Notes under the pieces: model-generated
The model's database searches: none
What the model was told of the DNA's origin: nothing
Seen by the model: only the letters and a program-made list of their open reading frames with translations
Shown here: positions 1-6,005 of the stretch, piece by piece
How positions within the stretch are numbered: position 1 is the first letter of the stretch
Layout of the letters: each line of letters opens with the position of its first letter
Made by a program: the position numbers and the translations under genes
Assembly: GCA_012511995.1 (NCBI GenBank)
Contig: JAAZFA010000058.1
Span: 1 to 9,961, forward strand
Length of the DNA stretch: 9,961 nucleotides
Direction of reading: 5' to 3'
Source of the DNA: Thermoproteota archaeon
GTDB lineage: Archaea > Thermoproteota > Bathyarchaeia > Bathyarchaeales > Bathycorpusculaceae

Positions 1-30
1 GGTATCTACAAATAAATGATTTTATCAGGA

Positions 31-63
31 AACTGTTTCAATAACCGTTTCAAAACTGTTTCA
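31..63. repeat. Three direct repeats AACYGTTTCA upstream of the exported-protein gene
   Basis: Near-identical 10-mers lie at 31-40 (AACTGTTTCA), 43-52 (AACCGTTTCA) and 54-63 (AACTGTTTCA). Their starts are 12 and 11 bp apart, about one helical turn, so all three face the same side of the DNA. They sit 51 bp or more upstream of the ATG at 114, where an operator or activator array would lie. No clear TATA box can be placed with confidence here. A regulatory role is inference; the repeats themselves are directly visible. Confidence 0.55.
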
Positions 64-113
64 GTCAACAATCAAACCACACACAGACCAATAGTATCTT
101 GAGGTGAAAAAGA

Positions 114-476
114 ATGAACACAAAACTTGTCCTCGCAATAACCTCTATCGCCCTCGTCGTTATAGGGCTCATTGGAGTTACAACAGCACAATTCACCAGC
201 ACTCAAAACACCACTAATCAAAACATTAACCGAGCACATCCGCCATGCACAACAAATCCAGAAGCATCCCCGAACTGGAACAACACAACAACCGGTGAAC
301 CAGATTGCTACAACAATTGTACACACCCAAGCTACTGTTACAACGAAACAAACGCTGGGCACTGCCAGAACCAGTATGGGAACTGCTATGGCTACGGTTA
401 TGGCTCCAAACAAACTCAGGATTATAGCGAAGATATGGTAGGAAAGAATAGTTATGGACGGGGCTGCCACAAATAA
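114..476 (+). CDS. Small exported Cys/Asn-rich surface protein of unknown function
   Basis: This encodes 120 residues. The ATG has a strong Shine-Dalgarno GAGGTGA at 101-107, six bases upstream. Residues 1-25 look like a Sec signal peptide: Lys4, a hydrophobic core at about 5-22, and a likely cleavage after Ala25 in TTA-QF. The mature part is low-complexity and rich in Asn, Thr, Gln and Tyr. It has seven cysteines (45, 65, 69, 75, 84, 91, 118) and a GYGYG stretch at 93-97. N-X-S/T sequons occur at Asn32, 56, 57, 68 and 77, so heavy N-glycosylation outside the membrane is plausible. No enzyme motif is visible. The odd number of cysteines could allow internal disulfides plus one intermolecular link or a metal ligand. 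A T-rich terminator follows, and the downstream ilvD gene is convergent. The export call is fairly secure; the function is unknown. Confidence 0.72.
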   Translation: MNTKLVLAITSIALVVIGLIGVTTAQFTSTQNTTNQNINRAHPPCTTNPEASPNWNNTTTGEPDCYNNCTHPSYCYNETNAGHCQNQYGNCYGYGYGSKQTQDYSEDMVGKNSYGRGCHK

Positions 477-478
477 GA

Positions 479-510
479 GCGGGTCAACCCTGCGCCATTT
501 TTCTTGTTTT
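479..510 (+). terminator. Hairpin plus T-rich tract ending the exported-protein gene
   Basis: Just after the stop codon, GC-GGG-tcaa-CCC-(t)-GC forms a short stem with one bulged T (479-493). It is followed by a T-rich stretch at about 497-510 (TTTTTCTTGTTTTTA). Archaeal termination mainly needs the T-tract, which runs up to the end of the convergent ilvD gene. Confidence 0.5.
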
Positions 511-2138
511 TATTCGATTTTTGTGGGTTTATATCTAGATAGAATACCTTTACCGATTTTCGGCGGTCGCGGTTTCCAAGCAGCTAAACGTAACTTTAGC
601 TCTTCGTCAGACAATTCAACTTTAAGAATGCGGTTAGGTATATCAATGGTTATTACGTCACCGTTTTTAATAACTGCGATAGGTCCGCCTTCGAAAGCTT
701 CTGGCGCAATATGACCGATACTACCACCTCTAGTCGCGCCGCTAAAGCGTCCATCGGTAATTAAAGCAACCTCTTCAGATAGGCCCATTCCCGCAATTGC
801 TGCTGTGGGAAATAACATTTCCGGCATTCCTGGACCACCACTTGGGCCTTCATATCTAATGGTGACAACATCACCAGATTTTATTTCGCCACCACGGATT
901 GCAGTTAAGGCTTCCGACTCAGAATCAAAGACTTTTGCTGGTCCTGTATGTTTCATCATGCTCTCAGAAACACCTGCAGATTTAATAACAGACCCCTTGG
1001 GTGCAAGGTTTCCTGTTAAAATTGCTATACCACCTTCTTTATGAACCGGATCAATAATTGGTCGAATGACGCTACGATTTTGAACATGTGCATCTTTAAT
1101 GTTTTCTTTAACCATATTACCATTGACTGTAGGTAAATCTAATTTTAGAAGACTTTCAAGTTCCTTCATAACTGCTGGTATACCACCTGCCGCATCTAAA
1201 TCTTCCATCGCATAAACACCGCTGGGTATCATGCTGCAAATGTGTGGAACCTTTCGCCCAATCACATCAAACGCTGTTAGTGGTAGTGTTACTCCTGCTT
1301 CTTTAGCTATGGCTGGCAAGTGCAAAGTGGTATTGGTTGACCCCCCTAACGCCATATCGACTGCGATGGCGTTTTCAAAGGCTTCTTTGGTTAATATCTG
1401 TGAAGGCTTTAGATCTTGCTGAACAAGCCCAATTATTTGTTTGCCTGTGGCACGGGCTAGACGCATCTTGAATGCACTTGTAGCTAATGAAGTTGCACAG
1501 TATGGAAGGGACATTCCTAAGGCTTCAGTCATACACGCCATTGTATTGGCAGTAAACAGGCCGCTGCAACTTCCGCAGCTAGGACAAGCGTTTGATTCTA
1601 GTTCAAGAAGTTCAGTTTCTGAAAGTACACCAGCAGTAACTTGACCAAGTGCTTCAGGCATATTGGAGTAGCTGACTTTTTTTCCACGGTGGCGTCCCGC
1701 TTGCATCGGTCCACCCGTAACCATGATAGAAGGAATGTTTATTCGTGCAGCTGCCATCAGCATACCAGGGGTAATTTTATCACAATTAGAGATCATGACA
1801 AGACCATCTAAACTATGTGCTTGAATCATGATTTCTACAGAGTCTGCAACTATTTCGCGACTAGGAAGGCTGTAGCGCATTCCTTGATGCCCCATGGCAA
1901 TTCCGTCGCAAACTGCGATAGTATTGAATTCAAAAGGTATGCCACCTGCTGATTGGATACCCTCTTTGACGGCTTCACCAATGCTTCTTAGATGAATATG
2001 ACCTGGGACTATGTTTGTGTAGCTGTTCGCCACTCCGATGAACGGTTTGTTAAAATCATCGTCGCCTAAGCCTAACGATTTGAGGAGTGCACGATGAGGC
2101 GCCTTCTCAGTTCCAGTTTTTACGTTATTACTTCTCAC
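510..2138 (-). CDS. ilvD: Dihydroxy-acid dehydratase (EC 4.2.1.9)
   Basis: The product (542 residues, near the family length of about 550) converts 2,3-dihydroxy-isovalerate and 2,3-dihydroxy-3-methylvalerate to 2-keto acids, the third common step of valine and isoleucine synthesis in the cytoplasm. IlvD/Edd signatures are complete: [12 protein letters not shown] (76-87), SNCDKITPG (117-125), [15 protein letters not shown] (186-200), [11 protein letters not shown] (431-441) and [12 protein letters not shown] (461-472). Cys77, Cys119 and Cys191 are candidate Fe-S cluster ligands. Asp120, Lys121 and Glu440 match the family's Mg site, and Ser466 the catalytic serine. Gly46 in the VPGHIHL segment sits where 2Fe-2S dehydratases carry a cysteine, so this belongs to the oxygen-sensitive 4Fe-4S-like branch. 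The start is a GTG with AAGGA about nine bases upstream. No other ilv or leu gene adjoins it. Confidence 0.97.
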   Translation of the reverse strand: MRSNNVKTGTEKAPHRALLKSLGLGDDDFNKPFIGVANSYTNIVPGHIHLRSIGEAVKEGIQSAGGIPFEFNTIAVCDGIAMGHQGMRYSLPSREIVADSVEIMIQAHSLDGLVMISNCDKITPGMLMAAARINIPSIMVTGGPMQAGRHRGKKVSYSNMPEALGQVTAGVLSETELLELESNACPSCGSCSGLFTANTMACMTEALGMSLPYCATSLATSAFKMRLARATGKQIIGLVQQDLKPSQILTKEAFENAIAVDMALGGSTNTTLHLPAIAKEAGVTLPLTAFDVIGRKVPHICSMIPSGVYAMEDLDAAGGIPAVMKELESLLKLDLPTVNGNMVKENIKDAHVQNRSVIRPIIDPVHKEGGIAILTGNLAPKGSVIKSAGVSESMMKHTGPAKVFDSESEALTAIRGGEIKSGDVVTIRYEGPSGGPGMPEMLFPTAAIAGMGLSEEVALITDGRFSGATRGGSIGHIAPEAFEGGPIAVIKNGDVITIDIPNRILKVELSDEELKLRLAAWKPRPPKIGKGILSRYKPTKIE

Positions 2139-2159
2139 TTCAGGGTCCTTCTGATATAA

Positions 2160-2237
2160 GCGGTTTCTGTAAAACTTATGAATGCTATGGCGGTTTTAAG
2201 TTTTGTGGGATATCTCACTTTGCGCTTTTTGTAAAAC
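2160..2237. repeat. Pair of 16-bp direct repeats in the ilvD leader
   Basis: GCGGTTTCTGTAAAAC (2160-2175) and GCGCTTTTTGTAAAAC (2222-2237) match at 14 of 16 positions and lie 62 bp apart. A looser relative, CGCTTTTAGTAAAC, occurs at about 2308-2321. All are in the non-coding space before ilvD, so they could be regulator sites or leader RNA elements. The function is inferred from position only. Confidence 0.4.
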
Positions 2238-2264
2238 ACCCTTATACACAACGAATTACTCCAG

Positions 2265-2272
2265 TTTATAAA
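2265..2272 (-). promoter_or_regulatory. Probable ilvD TATA box
   Basis: TTTATAAA (2265-2272) is a good archaeal TATA core. Read on the minus strand it would place transcription start near 2240, giving an ilvD leader of about 100 nt. The core is self-complementary, so its direction is not fixed by sequence alone. A second, weaker candidate (GTGTATAAG, minus strand) lies at about 2242-2249. Confidence 0.45.
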
Positions 2273-2283
2273 GTCTGATTTTT

Positions 2284-2299
2284 GTGATTGTGTAATCAC
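2284..2299. promoter_or_regulatory. Perfect palindrome GTGATT-gtgt-AATCAC next to the ilvD promoter
   Basis: A 6-bp inverted repeat with a 4-base spacer lies immediately upstream (minus-strand sense) of the TATA/BRE region of ilvD. That is the usual position for a dimeric winged-helix or Lrp-type activator in archaea. No regulator gene is in the window. An operator role is inference. Confidence 0.45.
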
Positions 2300-2370
2300 T
2301 ACTGCAAACGCTTTTAGTAAACAAACCGCTATTTGCTTATTGACTTTACCGCAATACAGACGAGCCAGCG

Positions 2371-2395
2371 CTCTATAAATAAAATAAAAAGGCGG
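2371..2395 (+). promoter_or_regulatory. TATA box and weak Shine-Dalgarno for the HExxH-protein gene
   Basis: CTCTATAAAT (2371-2380) is a good TATA core whose predicted start point falls at about 2400-2404. That is right at the ATG at 2401 (leaderless) or about 30 nt before the second ATG at 2434. AGGCGG (2390-2395) is a one-mismatch Shine-Dalgarno for 2401, while GAAGGA (2422-2427) sits six bases before 2434. The two start choices cannot be resolved by eye. Confidence 0.45.
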
Positions 2396-2400
2396 TATCT

Positions 2401-2760
2401 ATGTTAATCACTGATTTTATCGAAGGAATAGAAATGCAAATTGAATATATACCAAAAAAGCGGTTGATAGCAGCGTGGAATACGCTTAGTAAAAAACCTT
2501 TTCCAAAAGTTCGCATGCTCCGCTTAAGTGACAACGACTTCAATCATGTATTGCAGCATAGACAGTGTATAGAAGATGACCTCCGAGAAATTGAGGAGTG
2601 GGGACGAGTATTATCCATCAAAGATACCGATGCTTGCATTTTTAACGCAGAAGACACCGACAATATGGACTATATAATACTGGCTAGGAAGAACCCCTAT
2701 CATAGTTTAGAAGAAATAATCCTTCATGAACTAAGACACATAGTCAACGGCGACCTCTAA
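2401..2760 (+). CDS. Small HExxH-motif (zincin-like) protein
   Basis: This encodes 119 residues if the first ATG is used, or 108 from the ATG at 2434 (Met12), which has GAAGGA six bases upstream. The body is charged and probably all cytoplasmic, with no signal peptide or membrane segment. The only recognisable motif is HELRH at residues 109-113, within a C-terminal HELRHIVNGDL. This is the zinc-binding and catalytic core (two His plus Glu) of many metallopeptidases. The chain stops only six residues later, so a third zinc ligand, if there is one, must be Asp118 or lie upstream (for example in the acidic stretch 84-90). It may be a minimal peptidase, a peptidase-derived binding protein, or a remnant of a longer enzyme. 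Its stop overlaps that of the convergent oxidoreductase gene. I do not recognise the family. Confidence 0.72.
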   Translation: MLITDFIEGIEMQIEYIPKKRLIAAWNTLSKKPFPKVRMLRLSDNDFNHVLQHRQCIEDDLREIEEWGRVLSIKDTDACIFNAEDTDNMDYIILARKNPYHSLEEIILHELRHIVNGDL

Positions 2761-3710
2761 CCAAAAAGACATGCACCTGCTTTTTTGAACAACCGCAAAC
2801 TATCTGTATTGGGTAAATCTGCGAAGTACAACATAAAATAGGTTACACCTAAATCTGCATAAGCTTGAAAGCCCCTGATACAGTCTTCAACTGTTCCAAC
2901 CAGTGTATACTGCTTGAAACTATCTATTGAAATACCCTCTGGCTTAAACTCGGCAATTTTTAAAACAAGATCATTTTGGTCATGCGCAACTAATATCTGC
3001 CCACTAGGCCAACAGGATTGCTCGATTTCGCTGAAGTCCCGACCAATAAGCTGACAGTAACGATGTAAAACATTCAATTTACGGCGATAATCCTCTATTG
3101 AAGGCAGAAAACCCCAGTCAAAACGGTCTGCATATTTTGCAACAACTCTTAAAGTATGTTTTTCACCGCTACCACCTACAACAATGGGTGGACGGGGCTT
3201 CTGTATGGGTTTAGGTTCACAAATGGCATCTTTTAAGGAATAATATTTACCTTGAAAACTAGCTTTTGGGTAAGTCCAAAGCCGTCGAATCACCTCTAAA
3301 GCCTCTTCCATTTGAGCTATTCTAATGGAGGGTTTAGGAAAACCAAAGCCATAGGCGAGATGTTCAGCTTCTTGAATTCCAGCCCCTATACCAAATTCTA
3401 ACCGACCATTTGAGACAACGTCCAGTGTTGCTGCGGCTTTTGCTAGCAATCCGGGGTTACGGTGAGCACTACAGGTAACCATAGTTCCTAATCGTATTCT
3501 GCTCGTTGAGGCAGCCAAAGCAGATAACGTTACCCAACACTCAAGAATTGATGTGTTATTATACATGAGGTGATCATCGATCCAAACAGAATCATAACCC
3601 AATCGATCACACTCTTGAACAGCACTCTTTAGGCGTTGATATTGTTCAGTAGAATTGTAAGCCTTGAAAGCGTAGAAGGGAAGGAAAACACCAAACTTTA
3701 GTTTAGCCAA
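2757..3710 (-). CDS. Luciferase-like (LLM-class) flavin/F420-dependent oxidoreductase
   Basis: This is a 317-residue TIM-barrel protein of the bacterial-luciferase superfamily, at the usual full length. Characteristic segments are KFGVFLPFY (5-13), GYDSVWIDDHL (38-48), RIRLGTMVTCSAHRNPGLLAKAA (71-93, barrel strand and cofactor region), VSNGRLEFGIGAG (99-111), PPIVVGGSG (174-182) and VGTVEDCIRG (271-280). Archaeal members normally bind coenzyme F420 and carry out hydride transfer, as in Mer-like or F420-dependent alcohol or sugar dehydrogenases. The substrate here cannot be read from sequence. The start is TTG, placed directly after an in-frame TAG; no other start exists before Met49, which lies inside conserved sequence, so TTG is well supported. 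It is a single gene with its own promoter, and it overlaps the upstream HExxH gene tail-to-tail by four bases. Confidence 0.9.
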   Translation of the reverse strand: MAKLKFGVFLPFYAFKAYNSTEQYQRLKSAVQECDRLGYDSVWIDDHLMYNNTSILECWVTLSALAASTSRIRLGTMVTCSAHRNPGLLAKAAATLDVVSNGRLEFGIGAGIQEAEHLAYGFGFPKPSIRIAQMEEALEVIRRLWTYPKASFQGKYYSLKDAICEPKPIQKPRPPIVVGGSGEKHTLRVVAKYADRFDWGFLPSIEDYRRKLNVLHRYCQLIGRDFSEIEQSCWPSGQILVAHDQNDLVLKIAEFKPEGISIDSFKQYTLVGTVEDCIRGFQAYADLGVTYFMLYFADLPNTDSLRLFKKAGACLFG

Positions 3711-3749
3711 CTAAACCCTAACCTAGTAACTATGATACATCTATTATCC

Positions 3750-3763
3750 TAATATAAATTATA
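3750..3763 (-). promoter_or_regulatory. Probable TATA box of the luciferase-like oxidoreductase gene
   Basis: On the minus strand, TATAATTTATATTA lies about 45 bp before the TTG start. It would place transcription start near 3732, leaving a leader of about 20 nt without a convincing Shine-Dalgarno. Confidence 0.4.
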
Positions 3764-3837
3764 GATTTAGTTACATCAAGAGGCACTCTTTTTATTAAAA
3801 GTCTGAAATATCATGTAGAAAACTGGTTTTAAGCTAG

Positions 3838-3852
3838 AAATATAATTATAAT
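3838..3852 (+). promoter_or_regulatory. Probable TATA box of the ferredoxin-like gene
   Basis: AAATATAATTATAAT is the only strongly AT-rich TATA-like element before the gene. It predicts a start point near 3870 and a leader of about 20 nt to the ATG at 3889. Confidence 0.4.
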
Positions 3853-3879
3853 TCAAAAAAGGTATGCAACACGCGTAAA

Positions 3880-3885
3880 GTGATC
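3880..3885 (+). promoter_or_regulatory. Extended Shine-Dalgarno GTGATC deciding the ferredoxin-like start
   Basis: GTGATC matches the 3' portion of the archaeal consensus AGGAGGTGATC, and its register fits translation from ATG 3889. The GTG at 3880 would open the same frame three codons earlier, but it is better read as part of this ribosome-binding site. GTGATCAC at 3880-3887 is also a perfect 8-bp palindrome. Confidence 0.4.
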
Positions 3886-3888
3886 ACT

Positions 3889-4386
3889 ATGCCCGCTAAA
3901 CCGCCTTCTATATTCGACCTTATGAATGAGGAAGAGACAGCGATTAGTGAGGAAGAGGAACGCAAGAAACGTAGAAAAGAACTAATAGAACCCACAGGGG
4001 TCAAAGAACTTTTTAAAGAAGGAAAAATCAGCATCAACAAGTTTACTTGTGTTGGAGGTCAATGCAAACTTTGCATCACCGCTTGCCCTACCAATGCGTT
4101 ATACTGGGGCACAGGTGAAGTAGGCATAATCGAGGACCTCTGCGTTTATTGTGGCGCTTGTGTAGTCAGTTGTATGGTTGATGATTGCATCAAGGTTGAA
4201 CGCATTGGAGATGATGGTAAAACAGAGCGTTTTAGTAAAATAGGTGATGTAATAAAAATAGGTGAACGAAAGAATACTAAAAAGAGATTTGATCGGGTTA
4301 AAAGTAATGCAGTAATCCTGCGGCGTGCCCCAAAAGAGCCAAAACAAAAAAGGAAAAAAGTTGTAGCAAATTTAGAGCCTCTTTAG
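3889..4386 (+). CDS. 2[4Fe-4S] ferredoxin-like protein with charged tails
   Basis: This encodes 165 residues from ATG 3889 (168 if GTG 3880 is used; numbering here follows the longer form). Two iron-sulfur motifs are visible: Cys57-x4-Cys62-x2-Cys65-x3-Cys69-Pro and Cys88-x2-Cys91-x2-Cys94-x3-Cys98, with an extra Cys103. By the ferredoxin fold rule, each motif donates three ligands to one cluster and its last cysteine to the other. The first spacing (x4) is longer than the usual x2, which can alter cluster potential. The core is flanked by an acidic/basic N-terminus (about 17-35, EEE and KKRRK runs) and a Lys/Arg-rich C-terminus (129-161), so it is a soluble electron-transfer or adaptor subunit rather than a plain ferredoxin. 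The redox partner is unknown, and neighbours give no clue. Confidence 0.85.
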   Translation: MPAKPPSIFDLMNEEETAISEEEERKKRRKELIEPTGVKELFKEGKISINKFTCVGGQCKLCITACPTNALYWGTGEVGIIEDLCVYCGACVVSCMVDDCIKVERIGDDGKTERFSKIGDVIKIGERKNTKKRFDRVKSNAVILRRAPKEPKQKRKKVVANLEPL

Positions 4387-4450
4387 TAGAATTGACAGCC
4401 AACGCTTGAAATGAAAACCATGCAATCAATGAGCCATAATTTAAACGCTA

Positions 4451-5697
4451 TCACCATCGTGAGGCAGCTAAGAAAGTAATGTAGACTATACTAAAAAAGA
4501 AAATGTTGGTTTATTTTTTGACTGATCGCCAACAGAAACTTGTACAACAATATTTTGTCCATATGCTACTTTCTGTCAGGAAAACTTCGGAACCAATGAA
4601 TCATAGTCTGAGTTGACCGTCTTTAGAGGTTAACAATCCTCCATTATAGGCATACGCCAGAATAGGAATTATTGGTTGTGTAGCACTGACTGGTTCGTTT
4701 GTATCTGGGACAAAAGTAACATAGCCTGTATCGTTTACGACCTAAGAATAGAGTAGAGCTTGTGGGTGATTATCGGTTGAATTAGTGTTTTGATATAGTA
4801 ACCGTTGTTTGGTAAACCACCAACTATGTTGATTAAGTAGAGAACAAAGATACCTACATAATTATCGACTGTTTATATCGAATCATAGGTGTTTCTTCCA
4901 GCCATTCCACTCGCAGACAGCAACGTTATAAGGTCACCACTGTCTAAAATTATAGTTGTTCCATTGCTAGTTTTAACTGTTAAGGTCATAGTACTAGGCA
5001 ATACGGTGTTAATTTGGATTTGTGCTTATACCTTTGGCGCTTTCTCGTTTGGTCAAATTTGAAATAGTTAGAGACAGTGGGCAATAATCGTCTTTAAGAG
5101 CTGTGCCATTTGCCACATTAGCTACGATGATATTACTGTTTTCTATTACATGGGTGCTATCCAATACAATTGTGTAACCATTGTCACCTACAACAGATAC
5201 AGTGTAGCAAAGTGATAAGACGCCAATAGCTAATGTAGCCGGTGTCGACATAGTACTTTACTAGTTGGTGGAGCGTAATGCCTTCCCAAACACTATTGCT
5301 GTTTGCATCGTTTTGCGTCCATGTTGCAGGGTGTTGGCTTGCTTGTTCTTCAAAAGCGGTATTTGTCATGTTGGTTGATTTTTCCGCCTGTGTAGTTTAG
5401 GTTCCACTTTACTGGCATTGGAGTGGGTTTAGGGTTGATATTGGGGCGTTTGTTGATTTGGTAATAGATGATTTTGGTTTCGTAGTTTGTTTGACAGTAG
5501 GTTGTGGAGTGGGAGATGATGTGGGGGAGGGAGATGATGAAGAGGTAGGTGAGGGGACCGGTGTGGGATTGAAGTTTTGCTCGTTGTTTGGTTGGGGATA
5601 TGCTTGCCATGCTACCACTGTTGCTGCAGCGATTATTATTATCACTACTATTATTCCAATCAACTATTTTTCCAGCGATTTTATTCGACATTATCAT
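4451..5697 (-). pseudogene. Decayed membrane-anchored surface protein with two molybdopterin-oxidoreductase-like domains
   Basis: On the minus strand, reading fragments in changing frames join into one protein of about 400 residues. In order they are: MSNKIAGKIV (start at 5691 or 5697); a transmembrane anchor IGIIVVIIIIAAATVVAW (5660-5607); a Pro/Ser/Thr linker to about 5410; VKWNLNYTGG; a first domain with WEGITLHQLVKYYVDTG then GDNGYTIVLDSTHV and NIIVANVANGTAL; and a second domain with TLTVKTSNGTTIILDSGDL, YLINIVGGLP, TGYVTFVPDTNEPV, IIPILAYAYNGGLLTSKDGQLRL, FIGSEVFLTESSIW and NIVVQVSV. The domain pattern matches, as I recall it, the sulfite-oxidase-like molybdopterin-binding fold often found in archaeal surface proteins. 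Joining the pieces needs about seven frameshifts, and there are in-frame stops at 4873-4875 (TAA), 4742-4744 (TAG) and 4601-4603 (TGA). The low end is set by the last frame's stop, and the true C-terminus is uncertain. Confidence 0.8.
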
Positions 5698-5706
5698 TTT
5701 ATCATA

Positions 5707-5725
5707 TCGGAGCTTGCTGCTCCGA
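5707..5725 (-). other. Hairpin TCGGAGC-ttgct-GCTCCGA before the decayed gene
   Basis: A perfect 7-bp inverted repeat with a 5-base loop lies between the promoter and the start of the pseudogene. The predicted start point (near 5711) falls inside it, so it is at least as likely to be a DNA operator as a leader hairpin. No T-tract follows in either direction, so a terminator role is unlikely. Confidence 0.45.
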
Positions 5726-5732
5726 CAACTCA

Positions 5733-5746
5733 AATAAATATTTCGA
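5733..5746 (-). promoter_or_regulatory. BRE/TATA promoter of the decayed surface-protein gene
   Basis: On the minus strand, CGAAATATTTATTT is close to an ideal archaeal BRE (CGAAA) plus TATA core. It would start transcription near 5711, about 15-20 nt before the original start codon. The promoter looks intact although the gene is not. Confidence 0.5.
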
Positions 5747-6005
5747 TCAAATATCAAACGAAAAACGATACAATAAAACCATTCACAATTGGAATAAAAA
5801 AATAGACAGCTATTTGTAGCTTAACAAAGAAATGGAAAAAAAGTGAACCTATAGCAATAACTAACAGGAACTGTTTTCCAGAAATAACCATCCAGGAGAA
5901 TACGGGTCAAACGACACAACATATTTAACATCTAAAAAAACAAAATAGACAGGAAAACAGATAAGGTTAAAACATTAGTCTACAGGACTACAAGGAAGAA
6001 ATCTT
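5747..6005 (+). other. Intergenic region upstream of the dehydrogenase gene
   Basis: There is no supported gene in this stretch. It has a TATA-like element ATATTTAA (5921-5928) that predicts a start near 5950 and a leader of about 55 nt. It also has a 9-bp inverted repeat, CTGTTTTCC (5871-5879) with GGAAAACAG (5952-5960), which flanks that TATA element. A Shine-Dalgarno AAGGA (5992-5996) lies nine bases before the ATG at 6006. Confidence 0.4.

Noticed and set aside
72..470. Long minus-strand frame rich in Cys, Val and Ile
   Set aside because: It is antisense to the exported-protein gene, which has a strong Shine-Dalgarno and signal peptide. Its composition is the complement of Asn/Thr/Gln codons.
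3786..3801. CTTTTTATTAAAAG as a terminator or attachment site
   Set aside because: The stem is only A-T pairs of about five bases. It lies upstream of, not after, a gene end on either strand.
3864..3878. Tiny frame ATGCAACACGCGTAA before the ferredoxin-like gene as a leader peptide
   Set aside because: It has four codons, no ribosome site and no amino-acid bias, so chance is sufficient.
3846..4347. Minus-strand frames of 64 and 82 residues
   Set aside because: They are antisense to the ferredoxin-like gene, whose cysteine motifs prove the plus strand is coding.
5510..5556. G-rich run on the plus strand as a possible G-quadruplex
   Set aside because: There are four G-runs, but the loops are very uneven (about 9, 1 and over 20 bases). 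The G-richness is explained by proline codons of the linker on the other strand.
5458..5819. Plus-strand frames of 115 and 80 residues
   Set aside because: They are the complement of the Pro/Ser/Thr linker and membrane anchor of the decayed surface protein (giving Gly/Asp/Glu/Val runs), with no ribosome site and no family resemblance.
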